A stretch of 64,000 bases of DNA from Conchocele bisecta (GCA_029237695.1 CM055265.1:45253331-45317330), one strand, 5' to 3'; shown: positions 1 to 11,663, counted from the first letter of the stretch. Numbers and translations: made by a program. The notes: generated from the sequence alone by a model not told the origin.

Positions 1-315
1 TGTTGGTTTGTCTGCACACCACGCCGTTGTTGTTTTTTCATAAGATTTAGCTGCGAATAGTATTTTATGAAGAAAATTAAATAAGAAAACAAAAACCTAA
101 TAGAGATGGCAGATATTATCTGTGGAAGGGTTATTGGTTCTGTGATGGCTTTGTTTTCACAATGGAAATGATAAGGCACACATTGGCGTCCCCAGCTGAG
201 AAAACGCTCCTTATGATGTGTGCGACCAAAAGGATGAGCTTGACAAATATATACATACATGTACGTACATACAGTCTGATCAGGGATTTTTCTGGTTGCC
301 TTTCAGTGAAGTATG
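1..315. other. Unassigned AT-rich DNA
   Basis: I see no gene, repeat family or RNA in this stretch. It contains only short A- and T-runs and a few ACATACATGTACGTACAT-like alternations. Confidence 0.4.
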
Positions 316-530
316 TTAACCCTTAGACACAACAATTGTCGTCTGCTGTCTCTTTTATATCTTGCCTTATTTCTCAATAAAAACATGGTTTGACAGCACT
401 TCAGAATCATTTCCAATGGAAATGATTCTGAAGTGCTGTCAAAGCATGTTGTTGATGATAAAAATGGAAAATAGAAAATAAACAACAGACGACAAATAAA
501 ATGAAAAGTCATGCAGAGCATGATGTTATT
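316..530. mobile_element. TTAA hairpin MITE, centre type i, right end decayed
   Basis: The left end reads TTAACCCTTAGAC, followed by GTCGTCTGCTG. The complementary CAGCAGACGAC-like motif lies near 485, as AACAGACGAC. The centre (383-449) is a long inverted repeat with arms TTTGACAGCACTTCAGAATC and a single-base apex. The usual right terminus (AAGGGTTAA) is not recognisable, so the right boundary is approximate. TTAA plus CCCTT termini fit non-autonomous piggyBac-like elements; that assignment is inference from end structure. Confidence 0.7.
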
Positions 531-1370
531 AGCCGATCAAATCAGGGTTCAATGTACGTACCCAGCGTTGACATTTTTCTCGATTTTGTGCAGATTTTGG
601 AAACCCGTTCCCAAATCCATCCAATAAAGTATTTGTCTTCACCGGGTTTCAGGGTTCGTGAATTGCCATAGCAGCAATGTTTTGTTGTCACCATTATGTT
701 GCGAAATATTCCAGCGTAACACCTGTACTGTATGCTCTATTTATCTACAGATTACAATCCGCAATACACAAAGTTGTAGTCACTGTGTGTTTGTCCGAAT
801 TCTGTGGCAGCACGCGAGTGGGCGGAGCTACCGGAGCTACCGGTTACAGTGCCATCTAAAAATAGACGCAAGCTCCTATTCGTACAAATTGCCCCGGGAC
901 TAGAAGGCAAACCGCCTAACTTTAGTTTACCGAACTCTTGTAGTTATTTTTAAAACGTTTATTTATAGCCAGTTTACCGAACTCTTGTAATTAAAACGTT
1001 TATTTATAGCCAAATTGTGTTATTTCTCTATATTTAATGTTTTAAACTGAGATAAAGGCCAAAAATGAAAAATTATCCGGTTGATGTAGTTTGGAAGTGA
1101 TACAACAAATTTCCCTTTTGTAGATTACCGAATATAGGAGAAAAGGGTGGTTACAAACTTTTTCACAAACCAATGGATATATACCAATATATAGCCGATC
1201 TATAAATAGATCGGCTAATAATAAGATAGCAGTCTCAGGGTTAAAGCTTCTCACCTCTAAATAAAATGGAGGTACCGTTTCAAAATCTTAACAATAGTGA
1301 CATATGCTGCAGATCCTGATCTGGATCTACAGCGTTTGAAAATTTTGGCTTTATGGACCGGTTGAAAGAG
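531..1370. other. Unassigned DNA with a short tandem duplication and a small palindrome
   Basis: No gene is recognisable. A roughly 45-bp segment beginning AGTTTACCGAACTCTTGTA is repeated in tandem at about 924-1012. A perfect short inverted repeat (arms TAGCCGATCTAT) lies at 1192-1217. Short open frames here show no known motif. Confidence 0.5.
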
Positions 1371-1585
1371 TTAACCCTTCCTACGCTGTTGACGGAAATT
1401 GCCGTCTGCTGTGTTTCATTTTTGCTTTAATTCTTAACAAAAAACTGGTTTTTACAGCACATGAGAATCGTCTCCACTGGAGACGATTCTCATGTGCTGT
1501 CAAAACCAGGTTTTTGTCGAGAAATATTGAAAATAAAAACATTTCCAGCAGACGACAACATTTAATTCAATGTAGTAAGGGTTAA
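1371..1585. mobile_element. TTAA hairpin MITE, centre type ii, complete
   Basis: Both TTAA boundaries are present (1371-1374 and 1582-1585), with CCCTTCCTACGCTG at the left and GTAGTAAGGG at the right. Subterminal GCCGTCTGCTG and CAGCAGACGAC face each other. The centre is a near-perfect palindrome with arms ACAGCACATGAGAATCGTCT around 1453-1501. There is no coding capacity. Structure fits a piggyBac-type MITE. Confidence 0.8.
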
Positions 1586-1699
1586 TGGTGTCGGTAAAAA
1601 TGTGTCACTTGGCGTGACTGAGAATACTCGAGATCATCTTGTTCTACAACTGCTGAAAATGTCCAAGGTTCTCTTTGTGAGCCGATGACTGATATTGGT

Positions 1700-1854
1700 T
1701 TAACCCTTACTATGCTGAATTAAATGTCGTCTGCTGGAAATGTTTTATTTTCAATATTTCTCGACAAAAACCTAAACCAGTTTTTTGTTAAGAATTAAAG
1801 CAAAAATGAAAAACAGCAGACGGCAATTACTGTCAACAGCATAGGAAGGGTTAA
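1700..1854. mobile_element. TTAA MITE lacking the central palindrome
   Basis: Bounded by TTAACCCTTAC and GGAAGGGTTAA, with GTCGTCTGCTG and CAGCAGACGGC subterminal motifs. The flanking arms seen in the 1371 and 62149 copies (CGACAAAAACCT; TTTTTTGTTAAGAATTAA) meet directly here, so this copy has lost the central palindrome. It shows that the palindrome is dispensable or separately gained or lost. Confidence 0.75.
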
Positions 1855-2218
1855 TAATCTGTGAATGTGCTGGATGGGCCATGATCTGATTCACTGGTAA
1901 TAAATGGGGTGTTGGCTGATAGGGATTTTATGATTTATTTTGGCTGATAAAAGGGACTTTATGATATTTGTGACCAGCATAGTGCCAATTAAGTCTGCAG
2001 GGCCTAAGTTGTTAGCAATTTAGTCGCTGAAAGACCATTTAACCAGGCCTTGATGAATTCTTGATTTTTCGCTCGTTCAGATTGGAATTCAACTAATCCA
2101 ATCCTATATTAAATATAGTTCAATGTTAATCTGGCATTATTCTTCAAATTAACACACATCCAGATCCGAAATTCACAGGAGCGGACTGTCCCACAAGTGG
2201 ATTTGTCACATACCTGAT
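1855..2218. other. Unassigned DNA
   Basis: No gene or known repeat is seen. A short direct repeat around GGGATTTTATGAT and GGGACTTTATGAT lies at about 1921-1962. Confidence 0.4.
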
Positions 2219-2390
2219 TTAACCCTTTCAGCACTACAGACCTGTATGATGTTTTCTTAAAGAGCCGTCTCATCAGGATCTGCACCATTTGTGGATATTT
2301 TCTCATTAAAGAAAAACCTTCCTGATAAACAGAATAGTCTGAAAAGTAACATGGAAGAGTCCATTTGATTTACAGGGGTGAAAGGGTTAT
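2219..2390. mobile_element. TTAA MITE, divergent CCCTTTCAGCAC subtype
   Basis: Begins TTAACCCTTTCAGCAC and ends GGTGAAAGGGTTAT, so the right TTAA carries one substitution. The inverted ends are imperfect and there is no long central palindrome. The TTAACCCTTT start links it to the other TTAA elements of the window. Confidence 0.55.
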
Positions 2391-2467
2391 ATGTCAGTGA
2401 AAGTATTAGATTGGAATACTGCAAATAAAATCAAACCCCGTTTATTTGGCGGGAGAATAGACTGGTA

Positions 2468-3376
2468 CAGTGTAACCTCCGAAAACCGGACCCACTGAAA
2501 ACCGGAATACTCTCTAAACCGGACGATTTTCTAAGTCCCGATTTGATCCCTTCTTTATTTAATATACGAAAATACTCCTAATACCAGACCCTCTGCATTC
2601 CGGATACCGGACAATTTTTTTTAGCTTTTTTGTCCGTTTTCTACAGAAATCTACCTCTCCAAACCGGACCGTCCAGACCGGTGACATTCAACAATTTGAA
2701 TCTCAAATTTTATTTTTTTTACACCCGCAGTGCAAATTCAACTATTCCCGACAACTGACGTCGATATGTCGCAAACAATGGCATGCCTTATGTAAACACT
2801 CGCCTGTGAAGGACCGCACCTTAAGGTTTCGGTTAATTTCATTGTTAAATTGTCAAATTAATAAATAAATAATTAACCTATATAATAATTACGTGAAGTA
2901 CGAATATAGCGTAAATCGGTAAATCTTCCCTACTAAAATAATTATGTGCATCTCCTGTCAGAAATGCATTATCCAACTAAAACGCTCGATTGAATTGAAT
3001 GTTGACCCGCCTACTAAACTCGGAAAAACACGGCTGTAAGCTAATGAAAATCGTTGTTACTACTGGCGTTTGGAAAGACGTAACAAAGATGTAAACAAAG
3101 ATGGCAATCGCGTTTTTATTTTCTTTGAAGTGCACAATTGATGACAACACACTTTGTTTGAGATAATTATGGGCTTAAATGTTGACGTGGGGGGGGAGGG
3201 GGTGGGGGGGTAATGATCTTCATTAATTTACTGACTAATTGGGGTTAAATCTGATGTGTTAATCCGCTGTTTGTTAACCCTGATTGACGATGAAATTTGT
3301 GGCAATAAATTCTTCAAACTGAAAACCGGACTTTTTGGCTGGTCCGGAGCCTGTCCGGTTTAGAGATGTTACACTG
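2468..3376. mobile_element. TA-flanked pogo/mariner-like non-autonomous element with ACCGGAC repeats
   Basis: The element starts CAGTGTAACCTCC and ends GAGATGTTACACTG, with TA on both sides (2466-2467 and 3377-3378). Variants of ACCGGAC/GTCCGGT recur near both ends, at least five times at the left and three at the right. This resembles subterminal transposase-binding arrays. There is no open frame for a transposase. TA target duplication and CAG...CTG termini fit the pogo/Tigger branch of IS630-Tc1-mariner. A G-run lies at 3190-3211. Confidence 0.75.
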
Positions 3377-3419
3377 TATGTGTTGCTTAGCGGTGAATTC
3401 ATCCTACAGGATTCACACC

Positions 3420-3624
3420 TTAAACCGCTACATACAACAATTGTCGTCTGCTGTTGCTTTTATATCTTGCCTTATTTCTCAATACAAACATGGTTTGACA
3501 GCACTTCAGAAGCATGTTGTAAATTATTCTAACATGCTGTCAAAGCATGTTTTTGATGATAAAAATGGAAAATAGAAAATAAACAGCAGACGACAAAATA
3601 TTAAGAGAGCGGTGTAAAGGTTAA
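3420..3624. mobile_element. TTAA hairpin MITE, centre type i, internally rearranged
   Basis: The left end is shortened (TTAAACCGCTACA instead of TTAACCCTTAGACCGCTACA). The right end GGTGTAAAGGTTAA is clear. GTCGTCTGCTG and CAGCAGACGAC are present. The central palindrome has collapsed: the first arm (TTTGACAGCACTTCAGAA) is followed directly by a later part of the structure. Confidence 0.7.
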
Positions 3625-3847
3625 CAGACTTTTCATGCTGAGGACCAATTTCACTGATGGAAAAATCTGAATACTTTCCTCATATCTCCCTAAAAGTATA
3701 TGATGTGGCCACCATTTGAACCGTCCCATCGAGACGGTTCAAATGAGTGGTCACAACATATACTTTCGATGAGAAATCAGAAAAATTGCAGAAAATATTT
3801 ACAAATTTTTATACCCATATATGGCTATTCCGGATGGAAATCGTTAA
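3621..3847. mobile_element. TTAA-bounded hairpin repeat sharing a TTAA with its neighbour
   Basis: This segment begins at the right TTAA of the preceding element and ends at TTAA 3844-3847. It carries an internal inverted repeat with arms CCATTTGAACCGTC and GACGGTTCAAATGAGTGG (3711-3756). A relative lies at 61940-62152 and also abuts another TTAA element. The family is defined only by these two copies. Confidence 0.5.
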
Positions 3848-4489
3848 TGGTGAATCTAAGCGGGATTCACACCTGGGGGGGTGGGTGGGTGGGGGGGGGG
3901 CCAGGTGATCCAGTGTAGAAAGAGTGCCTGCCACCAAATCGGTCGGTCGGTCTTATATAAGGTAAGGCGACAAATTTTATATAACTTTCATATTAAGGAT
4001 ACGGCGACCCAATTTTTGCGTTTTTCCAAAAGAAAATGTTTTCACCACTTTTTTTCTTATAAAGTCCAACTTTCTCTCGCTAGACATATTCGGGAAAAGA
4101 CGACCGAAAAGTCAGCGCGGTAAAATATCAACACTGACAACAACAACTTTTTCCGTTTTCGGTTTCAATGTCCATCATTGTAGCGATCCCAGCGATATCC
4201 GCCATTTTGGATTTCCCAATCTGACCCATTGAAATATTGGCTCTATTGAACTGGTGTTATATAATCCTTCAAACAATGTCGGCTTCAGTTTCTGCCACCT
4301 TTCTATCAAATAGTCTGTATAGTTCACATAAACCTGTTTTTCATAGAAAAACATTTGTTGTTTTATAGATAAATTGATGTAAAATATCGTCCAAAAAATC
4401 AACATCCGGTTTCAATATTTCCATTTTTGCTGTAGACATCGGTCTAAAAATAGAGCGTGAAATCGCGTGTTTTGAGGGATTCTGGGATA
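3848..4489. other. Unassigned DNA with a G-rich tract
   Basis: A G-rich run (about 3875-3902, GGGTGGGTGGG-type) could form a G-quadruplex. The rest contains no recognisable gene; short open frames lack known motifs. Confidence 0.4.
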
Positions 4490-4950
4490 TCTGATGTTAC
4501 CAGTGGGTGGTGGTCGGGCGAACGAGACGGCGTAAATTAACGGTAGGGGTTCCTCCTTATAGGAATCACGATTTTCCTGGTTTGGCCCTCAGGTACATTT
4601 TTATCTTTGGCTCTTTTGTTACCTGGGAGTTGAATTGGGTTATTGCCCATTATAAAAGTAGTAAGATTACTGATCCTACTGCTTTGGGGAGGGTTCAAGT
4701 GATTCTGGTGTGGCGAGGATCTGGCATCAGATCAGGATTATTCTGATTTCAGGGCTGAATATATAGTTTTGTTATTGTAAATATTCAGTTCTGATTTTGG
4801 GGTTTTCCTCCCATTTGTACATGTACTTGAAAATGTACTTGTACAGGTAATATATGAGATTTAGTACTAAACCCATTGACCCGGCCTTAAATGACCTTAG
4901 CTGTTGATAGGCCGTTAAACCCCAACACACAAACAAACTGACGTCACCAG
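4490..4950 (+). repeat. Dispersed repeat R-A, long copy
   Basis: Defined by shared blocks: GGTTTGGCCCTCA-like start, GTTGAATTGGGTTATTGCCC, TCAGGGCTGAATATAT, ATTTTGGGGTTTTCCTCCCA, and finally GCTGTTGATAGGCCGTTAAA followed by CAAACAAAC. Other copies lie at 14930, 30670, 31570 (reverse), 48930 and 59165. The AAACAAACAAA tail in one orientation suggests a retroposon, but I see no certain A/B-box promoter, so the class stays open. Confidence 0.6.
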
Positions 4951-5072
4951 CACATGCTAGCATCAGCTAAGCAACCGCCTCCGGGGTTTCCCAATTAAAA
5001 TTCACCAAAAAATACTGAAAATTCATTAATTTTGTCAAATTTTTGCTGTCAGGCGACGGAAAAATAATTTTT

Positions 5073-5684
5073 GTCGAGCCCACTTGCGGAAAGCTACACA
5101 TAGTGATCACAATGACGTCCGGGTGTCCGTCCGTCCGTCCGTCCGGGCACACATTAGGGTACTTATGGGGTAGGGGGCGTGGCCTAAGACAATAGAAGAC
5201 AATGGAACTTATTCCGTACCCCGTAAGCCTATTGTGTCTTACGGGGTATTTCCTTTGATCTTTTATATAGCAAGTACCCCCTAAGGTCCGAAATGTAAGT
5301 TCGTCCGTCCGTCCGTCCATCGTTCGTCCGTCCGAAATCTGCGTTAAAGTTTTTAAATACCTTATATCTCTGCAGTCCTAAGTCACATTGACTTGAAACT
5401 TCATATACTTATTAGTCATGATCCATATATATTCATGCTGTGTCCCACTCATGCGGCCGCTGTGCCCAAGGTCAAGGTCAAATGACTTTAAAGTTTCTGT
5501 CAAAATTTGCGTTAAAGTTTGTGTCAAAATTTGCGTTAAAGTTTTCACATACCTACTATCTCTGTAACCGTAAGTCAGATTTGCTTGAAACTTTGTATGC
5601 TTATTGGGCATCAAACTTCAAATAAATACACTCTGAGACCATCAAATGCCTCGGCGGCTCGACATGCGGGCCGCGGCCATCTGG
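5073..5684 (+). mobile_element. Helentron/HINE-like element, GTCGAGC type
   Basis: The 5' end GTCGAGCCCACTTGCGG is followed by a (GTCC)n block, an internal inverted-repeat hairpin (about 5150-5285), a second (GTCC)n block, and a core with AAGGTCAAGGTCA. The 3' end repeats the stem (GGCGGCTCGACATG), followed by the short hairpin GGCCGCGGCC and CTGG-T. These are the features of non-autonomous Helentron elements (HINEs; 'pearl' elements in bivalves): subterminal inverted repeat, 3' hairpin, T-rich target. There is no protein. A close relative is at 59347-59814. Confidence 0.6.
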
Positions 5685-5955
5685 TATAACCTATATATCC
5701 TAATACATGTAGCAGCATTTAGGTCGAATCATAATAATAATATTTAGCCATTTTCTAAGCAAGATCGCTGTCTTACTTTGACCTAGATAGCTGCGCAAAG
5801 GCTATTTCTATCTCACCAGTGGTTTGCAGATATGCAAATTGGAAACCGGAAGTGAGAATCCGAGTAGTCTGAACAGTAACAAAACACGCAAGTAAACCCA
5901 AAAAATTAGCTATTTCGTTAATAAAATCACAGTATTTCACTATTTTTAGCCAGGT
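5685..5955. other. Unassigned DNA
   Basis: No gene, repeat family or RNA is recognised between the two neighbouring repeat regions. Confidence 0.4.
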
Positions 5956-6710
5956 TTTTTTTTTGATTGGCTATTGGATTGGTGAAAGCCGGGTGGCGGG
6001 CGGGCGGGTGGCGTCCACAATCAATGTTAAGTTTTCGTGTTTTCGTCCATTTCTTTGTTACTGTACCACATAGGACCTACAAACTTTCACAGCTTCATAA
6101 CCAAGGGGTGCCCACCACATATCACTATCCAACATGTTACCCTTTTTTGAACTTGACCCATTTTTTCCGCGCAGTCGACTTAGCCATTTCCAATGTTAAG
6201 TTTTCGCGTTTACAATGTTAAGTTTAAGTCCATTTCTTTGGTCCTGTACCACATAGGACGAACAAACTTTCACAGCTTCATAACCAAGGGGTGCCCACCA
6301 TATGCATATCACTATTCAACATGTTACTTTTTTATGAACTTAACCCATTTTTTCAGTGCCCACCACATACAACTATCCAACATGTGACCATTTTTTTTAC
6401 CTTGACCTATTATTTCTACGTAATTGACGTAGCCATTTTCAACGTTAACTTTTTAACGTACGTCTGGTTAAAGTTTTTTGCTTAAAGTTTTTTGTTATAC
6501 TATATCTCTGTAACTGCTTCGCCCATTACCTTGAAACTTCACATGGGTGTTTATCATCATCCATATTTTCATTCTACCCCTCAACCGTGCGGCCCCTGTG
6601 CCCAATGTCAAGGTCAAATTACTTTGAATTTTGAAGTTTTTTCGTGTACTATATCTCTGCAACTGCTTCACCCATTACCTTGAGACTTCACATGGGTGTT
6701 TATCATCATT
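5956..6710 (+). repeat. Degenerate tandem core of a HINE-like element
   Basis: Starts with a GGCGGGCGGGCGGGTGGCGTCC microsatellite-like block. It continues with imperfect direct repeats (ACAAACTTTCACAGCTTCAT; CAACATGTTACC) and two units sharing ATATCTCTG(C/T)AACTGCTTC and CACATGGGTGTTTATCATCA, about 170 bp apart. One unit contains TGTCAAGGTCAAA, the motif common in HINE cores. No 3' terminus is seen before the next element begins at 6711. Confidence 0.5.
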
Positions 6711-6894
6711 GTCGCGCCCGCTTGCGGAAAGCGCGATATAGTCGGCATTTTGGCATACGTCCGTCCGTCCGTCCGTCCGTACATCCGTGTGTCCGGTTAA
6801 AGTTTTTTGGTTAAACTTTTTCCATCTACTATATCTCTTTTTTTAGTGTCTATGCCTCGCCCCAAGGCGCGACATGTAGGCCACGGCCGTCTAG
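6711..6894 (+). mobile_element. Short HINE-like element, TCGCGCC type
   Basis: The 5' hairpin is CGCTTGCGGAAAGCG within GTCGCGCCCGCTTGCGG, followed by ATATAGT and (GTCC)n. The 3' end repeats the stem as AAGGCGCGACATG, then the hairpin GGCCACGGCC and CTAG-T. The core is reduced to less than one repeat unit. Confidence 0.6.
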
Positions 6895-7179
6895 TCTACA
6901 AAAAGTGGGTATAATTATGTTATCCAAGTGTCTTCTATGCTTGGAAAAAACCTGGCCTTTGTGGCTTTGCCTCGTTTCTTGTTATAATGATAAATTGTTT
7001 CAGTAGTAACAATTAAGTTATTTATTATTTATACATTACATTAGTTTATGGGCGCCAATTTATGGGTATTTGCAGGAATAAAATGGCCCACGAATCCTGG
7101 GTCTGCTGAGTTTAAAGTTTGAAACTGAAAGTGAAATTGAAAATGCTTCGGTCATTGTTTATCAAAACAGTTTATATCA

Positions 7180-7440
7180 TTTTTATACGCCCGTTTGAAA
7201 AAACGAGACGTATTATGTATTCATCTTGTACAGGCGGGCGGGCACAGCTTGTCCACACAATTAGAACACACAGATGACTTATCTCCCCTTGGCGGCCATT
7301 TTTATTTTTCGCACACTAGCCTTGTCCACGCGATAAATTTGGTATACATGTTTATGAGGTCAAGACGAAGAACCCTATTTATTTTCAAAATTTCCGATGA
7401 CTTAACTCCCCTTGGCAGCCATTTTTATTTTTCACTAGAA
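7180..7440 (+). mobile_element. 5' fragment of a HINE-like element, TACGCCCG type
   Basis: The 5' hairpin pairs ACGCCCGTTT with AAACGAGACGT, followed by ATTATGT. The same 5' type with a complete 3' end is at 62869-63713. The GTCC block is absent and the 3' end is not found, so this is a truncated copy. Confidence 0.5.
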
Positions 7441-8458
7441 CAAGCAGAGTTCCAACTCGAGTTAAAGAATTTTGACCTTTGAACATTACTCGAGTAACTT
7501 TAATCGAAACCATGCCGGGTGGTGGGTTACTAGGGTTCCAACTTGACTTGAACCCGAGCAACGACTGGTTGTTGTGTGATACTTGGGTTACTCGAGTATA
7601 ACCCGTGAATTACCACGAAAAACGACCAATGATTTGCGACAGACTATTAAATGCGCCGAGTGGCCGAAGCCCAGAATATTTAGTAAATCGCCATAGATCG
7701 TTGATCACAATAAACAACATTAACAATCAAATTGCACCACTTTAGGCAATTAACTGCACTTGAAAAGAAACCACATTTCATAGACAGGTAGAGCATGGCT
7801 AGGCCTTTGATCGCAATAAATCGAATGCGAAGGTGTGCAATAAGCCAAACACAAACGTCGACATGACTTTCGAGTCATCGTATAGCAAAATAGCAAGAAA
7901 TGAGTCCGCGAGACTTGAAAAATGTTTCGTTGAATTTTGTTGAATTTTGAGCCGTCGCATGTAAAATACATTAAACATATAGGGAAAATTATCGGGACCG
8001 CGACCCTATTTCGAGCGAGCCCGACATATGAGCCATCGCATTACGAGCCATCGCGATTTCACTGTACAGCTTCTTCGTTTCCATTCTGCTCGTGATGGAC
8101 TTCTTTTTTCATTTCATAACCATTTTATGAGTTATCTATCTTCCAATAATCTAGAACCCCTATTGGGCACTTAGAGATATATAACTGATTTACCAGCTGA
8201 AATCACGGTTGATGATTCACTTGAATTGCCGGCACACCGCCAGCTAATTCAATGGCCAATGATTGCTATGCATCTCCATCAGTTGATAGTGCAGCGTGTC
8301 CCATAAAAAATGTAAATAACCAAATACGGTGTTAAAATTAGGAATCTTATTGCTTTACATCATTTTGTCGCAATTCATAGAACAGCGACATTGCCAGTCA
8401 AGAGTGTGACCTTATGAACGTTGTGTATTTCTTATGACGTCAAACAAAATGTGAATAA
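7441..8458. other. Unassigned DNA
   Basis: I see no gene. Short direct similarities such as GTTCCAACTCGAGTT and GTTCCAACTTGACTT (7449 and 7534) occur but define no known element. Confidence 0.4.
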
Positions 8459-9105
8459 GTGGCTGTGACTGGAGAAATGGGGCTTGTGGGGTTATTGGGT
8501 GTTTCCTGGTACCCGGTTTCCCTGATTGGTTTAACTTGAAATACGACGAGGACGAGGCAATTTGCAGGGCCAAACTGCTCGGCGACTACAAAAACCAAGA
8601 CCTAGAAATATTGCAATAGTATCCAACTACCAGACCAATAACAGATAACAAGATAACAGACAGTATATTGAGTAACCACTTAGCCGTAAGAACGTGTTAA
8701 GTTTCCCTTGTGGATGAACTGTAATTGATATCACCATAGGTATTTAAAGGGCCATAACTGCTCCAAATATTGATTGTTTTAAACAGCCATTGTACCATTA
8801 TGTTTCTGTAATCATTCTCTTTACAACAATATATAATAGTCCACTATTTATTACACAATGCACATGTTATAGCAAAAAAAACGCTAATGCACATAATGCT
8901 GGCAGAAAATATGTTATTTATAAAATCTTTAAAGGGCCATAGCTCTTCCAAATATTGGTACCATTGTATTTCTCTCATCAATACCTTTCCAATGATATAT
9001 AACACTCCATGGTTTAATAAATTTTAATTGTTCGCTGGGATCGCTACTTTAGAAGTCCTGCAATCATTTGGATGCCATATGCCCCATTTCTGCAGTCACT
9101 GTCAC
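8459..9105. mobile_element. MITE with GTGGCTGTGACTGGAGAAAT ends, long copy
   Basis: The left end GTGGCTGTGACTGGAGAAAT (8459) and the right end GCCCCATTTCTGCAGTCACT-GTCAC (to 9105) are inverted relatives. The interior carries two similar segments with GGGCCATA(A/G)CT and CTCCAAATATTG. The same family recurs at 50239-50452 and 56945-57161. No protein is encoded. The class is unknown. Confidence 0.5.
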
Positions 9106-9231
9106 ATTTGAATAATGATGTAAATGATATACTTATTATTGCAATAGTTTATACTTCATAGCATATGCCTTTCTGTGTCTTTTTCATCAAACAAACATTT
9201 TAGCAACACAAAGGTGCTTTTTTTTTTGCTT

Positions 9232-11173
9232 TTTAGCTCAGTCAGGTGAGCGTATTGTTACCGCAATGTGTCCGTCGTCCGTGAACATTTTCAAACGTCT
9301 TCTCCTCAGTAACCATTGGGCCTATAGTCACCAAACTTCATAGTCATGGGTCCTTAGGTAGGGGGATTACAAAATTGTTAAAATGACGTCATCACGTAAT
9401 CCAAGATGGCCGCCGTCTAAAAATAGCACAAATTCTTCAAAAATCTTCTTCTCAAGAACCGCCACCCTGATTTCGACAAAACTTGGTAGGAATGATCGAT
9501 GTACAATGCTCTTTGAAAGTTGTTAAAATGGTGACCCCGGGGTCAAAAATGGGTGTCGCCCGTGGGGTCAAATTGGGGTTAAATTTTATTTTTGACCAAA
9601 TATGGTCAAATGTCAAATTTTATTTTTGACCAAATATGGTCATGTCATATATCAATCAAATCGAAGGTATCAACGAGGTGATCACTCTGGTGCATTTTAT
9701 GTCGAAATTGGATGGTTATGTCATCCAAGATGGCCGCCGAAAGGTCAAAAGGTCGTTCTTTTATTAGAGTTTTCAAAATTCTTCTTCACATGAACCGCTT
9801 GGCCCATGGTAGCCAAACTTAAAGTTATGGTCCATGGGTGAAGCCTTTTCAGATTTGTTAAAATAGAGGTCATTGCTAATCCAAGATGGCCGCCGTCTAA
9901 AAATAGCATAAATTCTTAAAAAATCTTCTGAACCGCCAGCCGGATTTCGACGAAACTTGGTAGGAATGATGTGCATTGCTCTTTCAAATTTGTTAAAATG
10001 GTGACACAGTGGTCAAAAATGGGCGTGGCCCGTGGGGTCAAATTGGGGTCAAATTTTATTTTTGCCCGAATATGGTCATGTCTATATCAAATCGAAAATT
10101 TGATGGTCATGTCATCCAAGATGGCCGCCGCAAGGTAAAAAGGTCGTTCTTTTATTAGAGATTTCAAAATTCTTCTTCACACGAACCGCTTGGCCCATGG
10201 TGGCCAAACTTCACAGTTATGGTCCATGGGTGAAGCCTTTTCAGATTTGTTAAAACGGAGCTCGTCGCTAATCCAAGATGGCCGCCGTCTAAAAATAGCA
10301 CAAATTCTAAAAAAATCTTCTTCTCATGAACCGCCAGACAGATTTCGACGAAACTTGGTAGGAATGATCGATGTACAATGCTCTTTCAACTTTATTAAAA
10401 TGGTGACCCCGGGGTCAAAAATGGGCGTGGCCCGTGGGGTCAAATGGGGTCAAATTTTATTTGTAACCGAATATGGTCATGTCTATATAAAATCAAAGGT
10501 ATCAATGAGGCGATCGCTCTGGTGCATTTTTGTCGAAATTGGATGGTCATGTCATCCAAGATGGCCACCGAAAGGTCAAAAGGTCGTTCTTTTATTAGAG
10601 ATTTCAAAATTCTTCTTCACACGAACCGCTTGGCCCATGGTGGACAAACTTCACAGTTATGGTCCATTGGTGAAGCATTTTCAGATTTGTTAAAACTGAG
10701 GTCGTCGCTAATCCAAGATGGCCGCCGTCTACAATAGCACAAATTCTTAAAAAATCTTCTTCTCATGAACCGCCAGCCGGATTTCGACGTGAAGTCACAT
10801 TTAATTTTTTACCAAATATGCTTGTGTCATATATCAAATTGAAGGTAATCGATGAAGCGGTTGCTATGGTGCAATATTTGTCGGAATCGGATGATTATGT
10901 CGTCCATGATGGCCTCCAAAAGTTTCATTTATTCGAGATTTTGAACGTCTTTTTCTCAGGAACCACATGGCCGATGCTGGCCAAATTTCATAGTAAGTTA
11001 AGATCCTTGGGTGAAGCATTTTCAGATTTGGTAAAATGAGTTATCGCTTAATCCAAGGTGACCGCGATCTAAAAATAGCACAATTATTTTTAAAACACAT
11101 GAACTCAATGTCACATTCTCCTCTGGTGTTCATGGAGTCAGGTGAGCGAATTAGGGCCTTCATGGCCCTCTTG
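9232..11173 (+). mobile_element. HINE-like element with four long tandem units
   Basis: The 5' end is TAGCTCAGTCAGGTGAGCGT followed by GTCCGTCGTCC. The core has about four units of 380-480 bp, each with CCAAGATGGCCGCCGTCTAA, CGATTTCGACGAAACTTGG or variants, and GGTCAAA motifs. The 3' end repeats the 5' motif (GAGTCAGGTGAGCG), followed by the hairpin GGGCCTTCATGGCCC and TCTTG-TTT. Open frames crossing the units (for example 10190-10693) are repeat by-products. Nearly identical ends on a 1.9-kb array argue for a recently intact element. Confidence 0.65.
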
Positions 11174-11532
11174 TTTCTTTTTACCACCCAGTGACCATTT
11201 TAGCAGTATTAATAAAGAAAAGAAAGTGAAATCCAGATTTTTTTGATTTTTTTTCGACCACCACGAGGCCACTTAGCCAAAAAAAATCTGTAATCCAAGT
11301 AATAAAAAAAAACTGACCTAACTAGGGAAGTTATATTGATGTTATGGAATCAAAGTGTTCTGTACTTGACGGGTTGACAGATGTAATCACATGGAACAAT
11401 AAACATCGGAACTATAACCCATTTCATTCTGAGTATACAATAAATATTTCCTCAATTTTCTCATCAACAACAGATGTTGTCACCACCAATACAGCTGAGA
11501 TATATCAATTACTTATGCATGAATACATAGAG
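11174..11532. other. Unassigned DNA
   Basis: Only A/T-rich runs and one short plus-strand open frame (11344-11553), which has no recognisable motif and runs into the adjacent inverted repeat. Confidence 0.4.
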
Positions 11533-11663
11533 AATAGTAGGTTAGTGCTGTGAATGGGAAAAAATATCTGGCAAGGCTTAGGAAACGTGATGGGCGAGGC
11601 TATGCCGAGCTCATCCCGTTTCCGTGCCGCGCAATTTCCCATTCACGGCACTAACCTACTATT
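11533..11663. repeat. Inverted repeat with a GCGAGGCTATGCCGAGC centre
   Basis: Arms AATAGTAGGTTAGTGCTGTG and CACGGCACTAACCTACTATT enclose an inner stem GAAACGTGATGGGCGAG / CTCATCCCGTTTC. The centre is GGCGAGGCTATGCCGAGC. No open frame is carried. It resembles the palindromic elements at 18356, 24520 and 33340 in its centre but not its arms. Confidence 0.6.

Noticed and set aside
10190..10693. 167-codon open frame
   Set aside because: It runs through the tandem units of a HINE-like element; neighbouring units encode similar peptides in shifted frames and no domain is recognisable.
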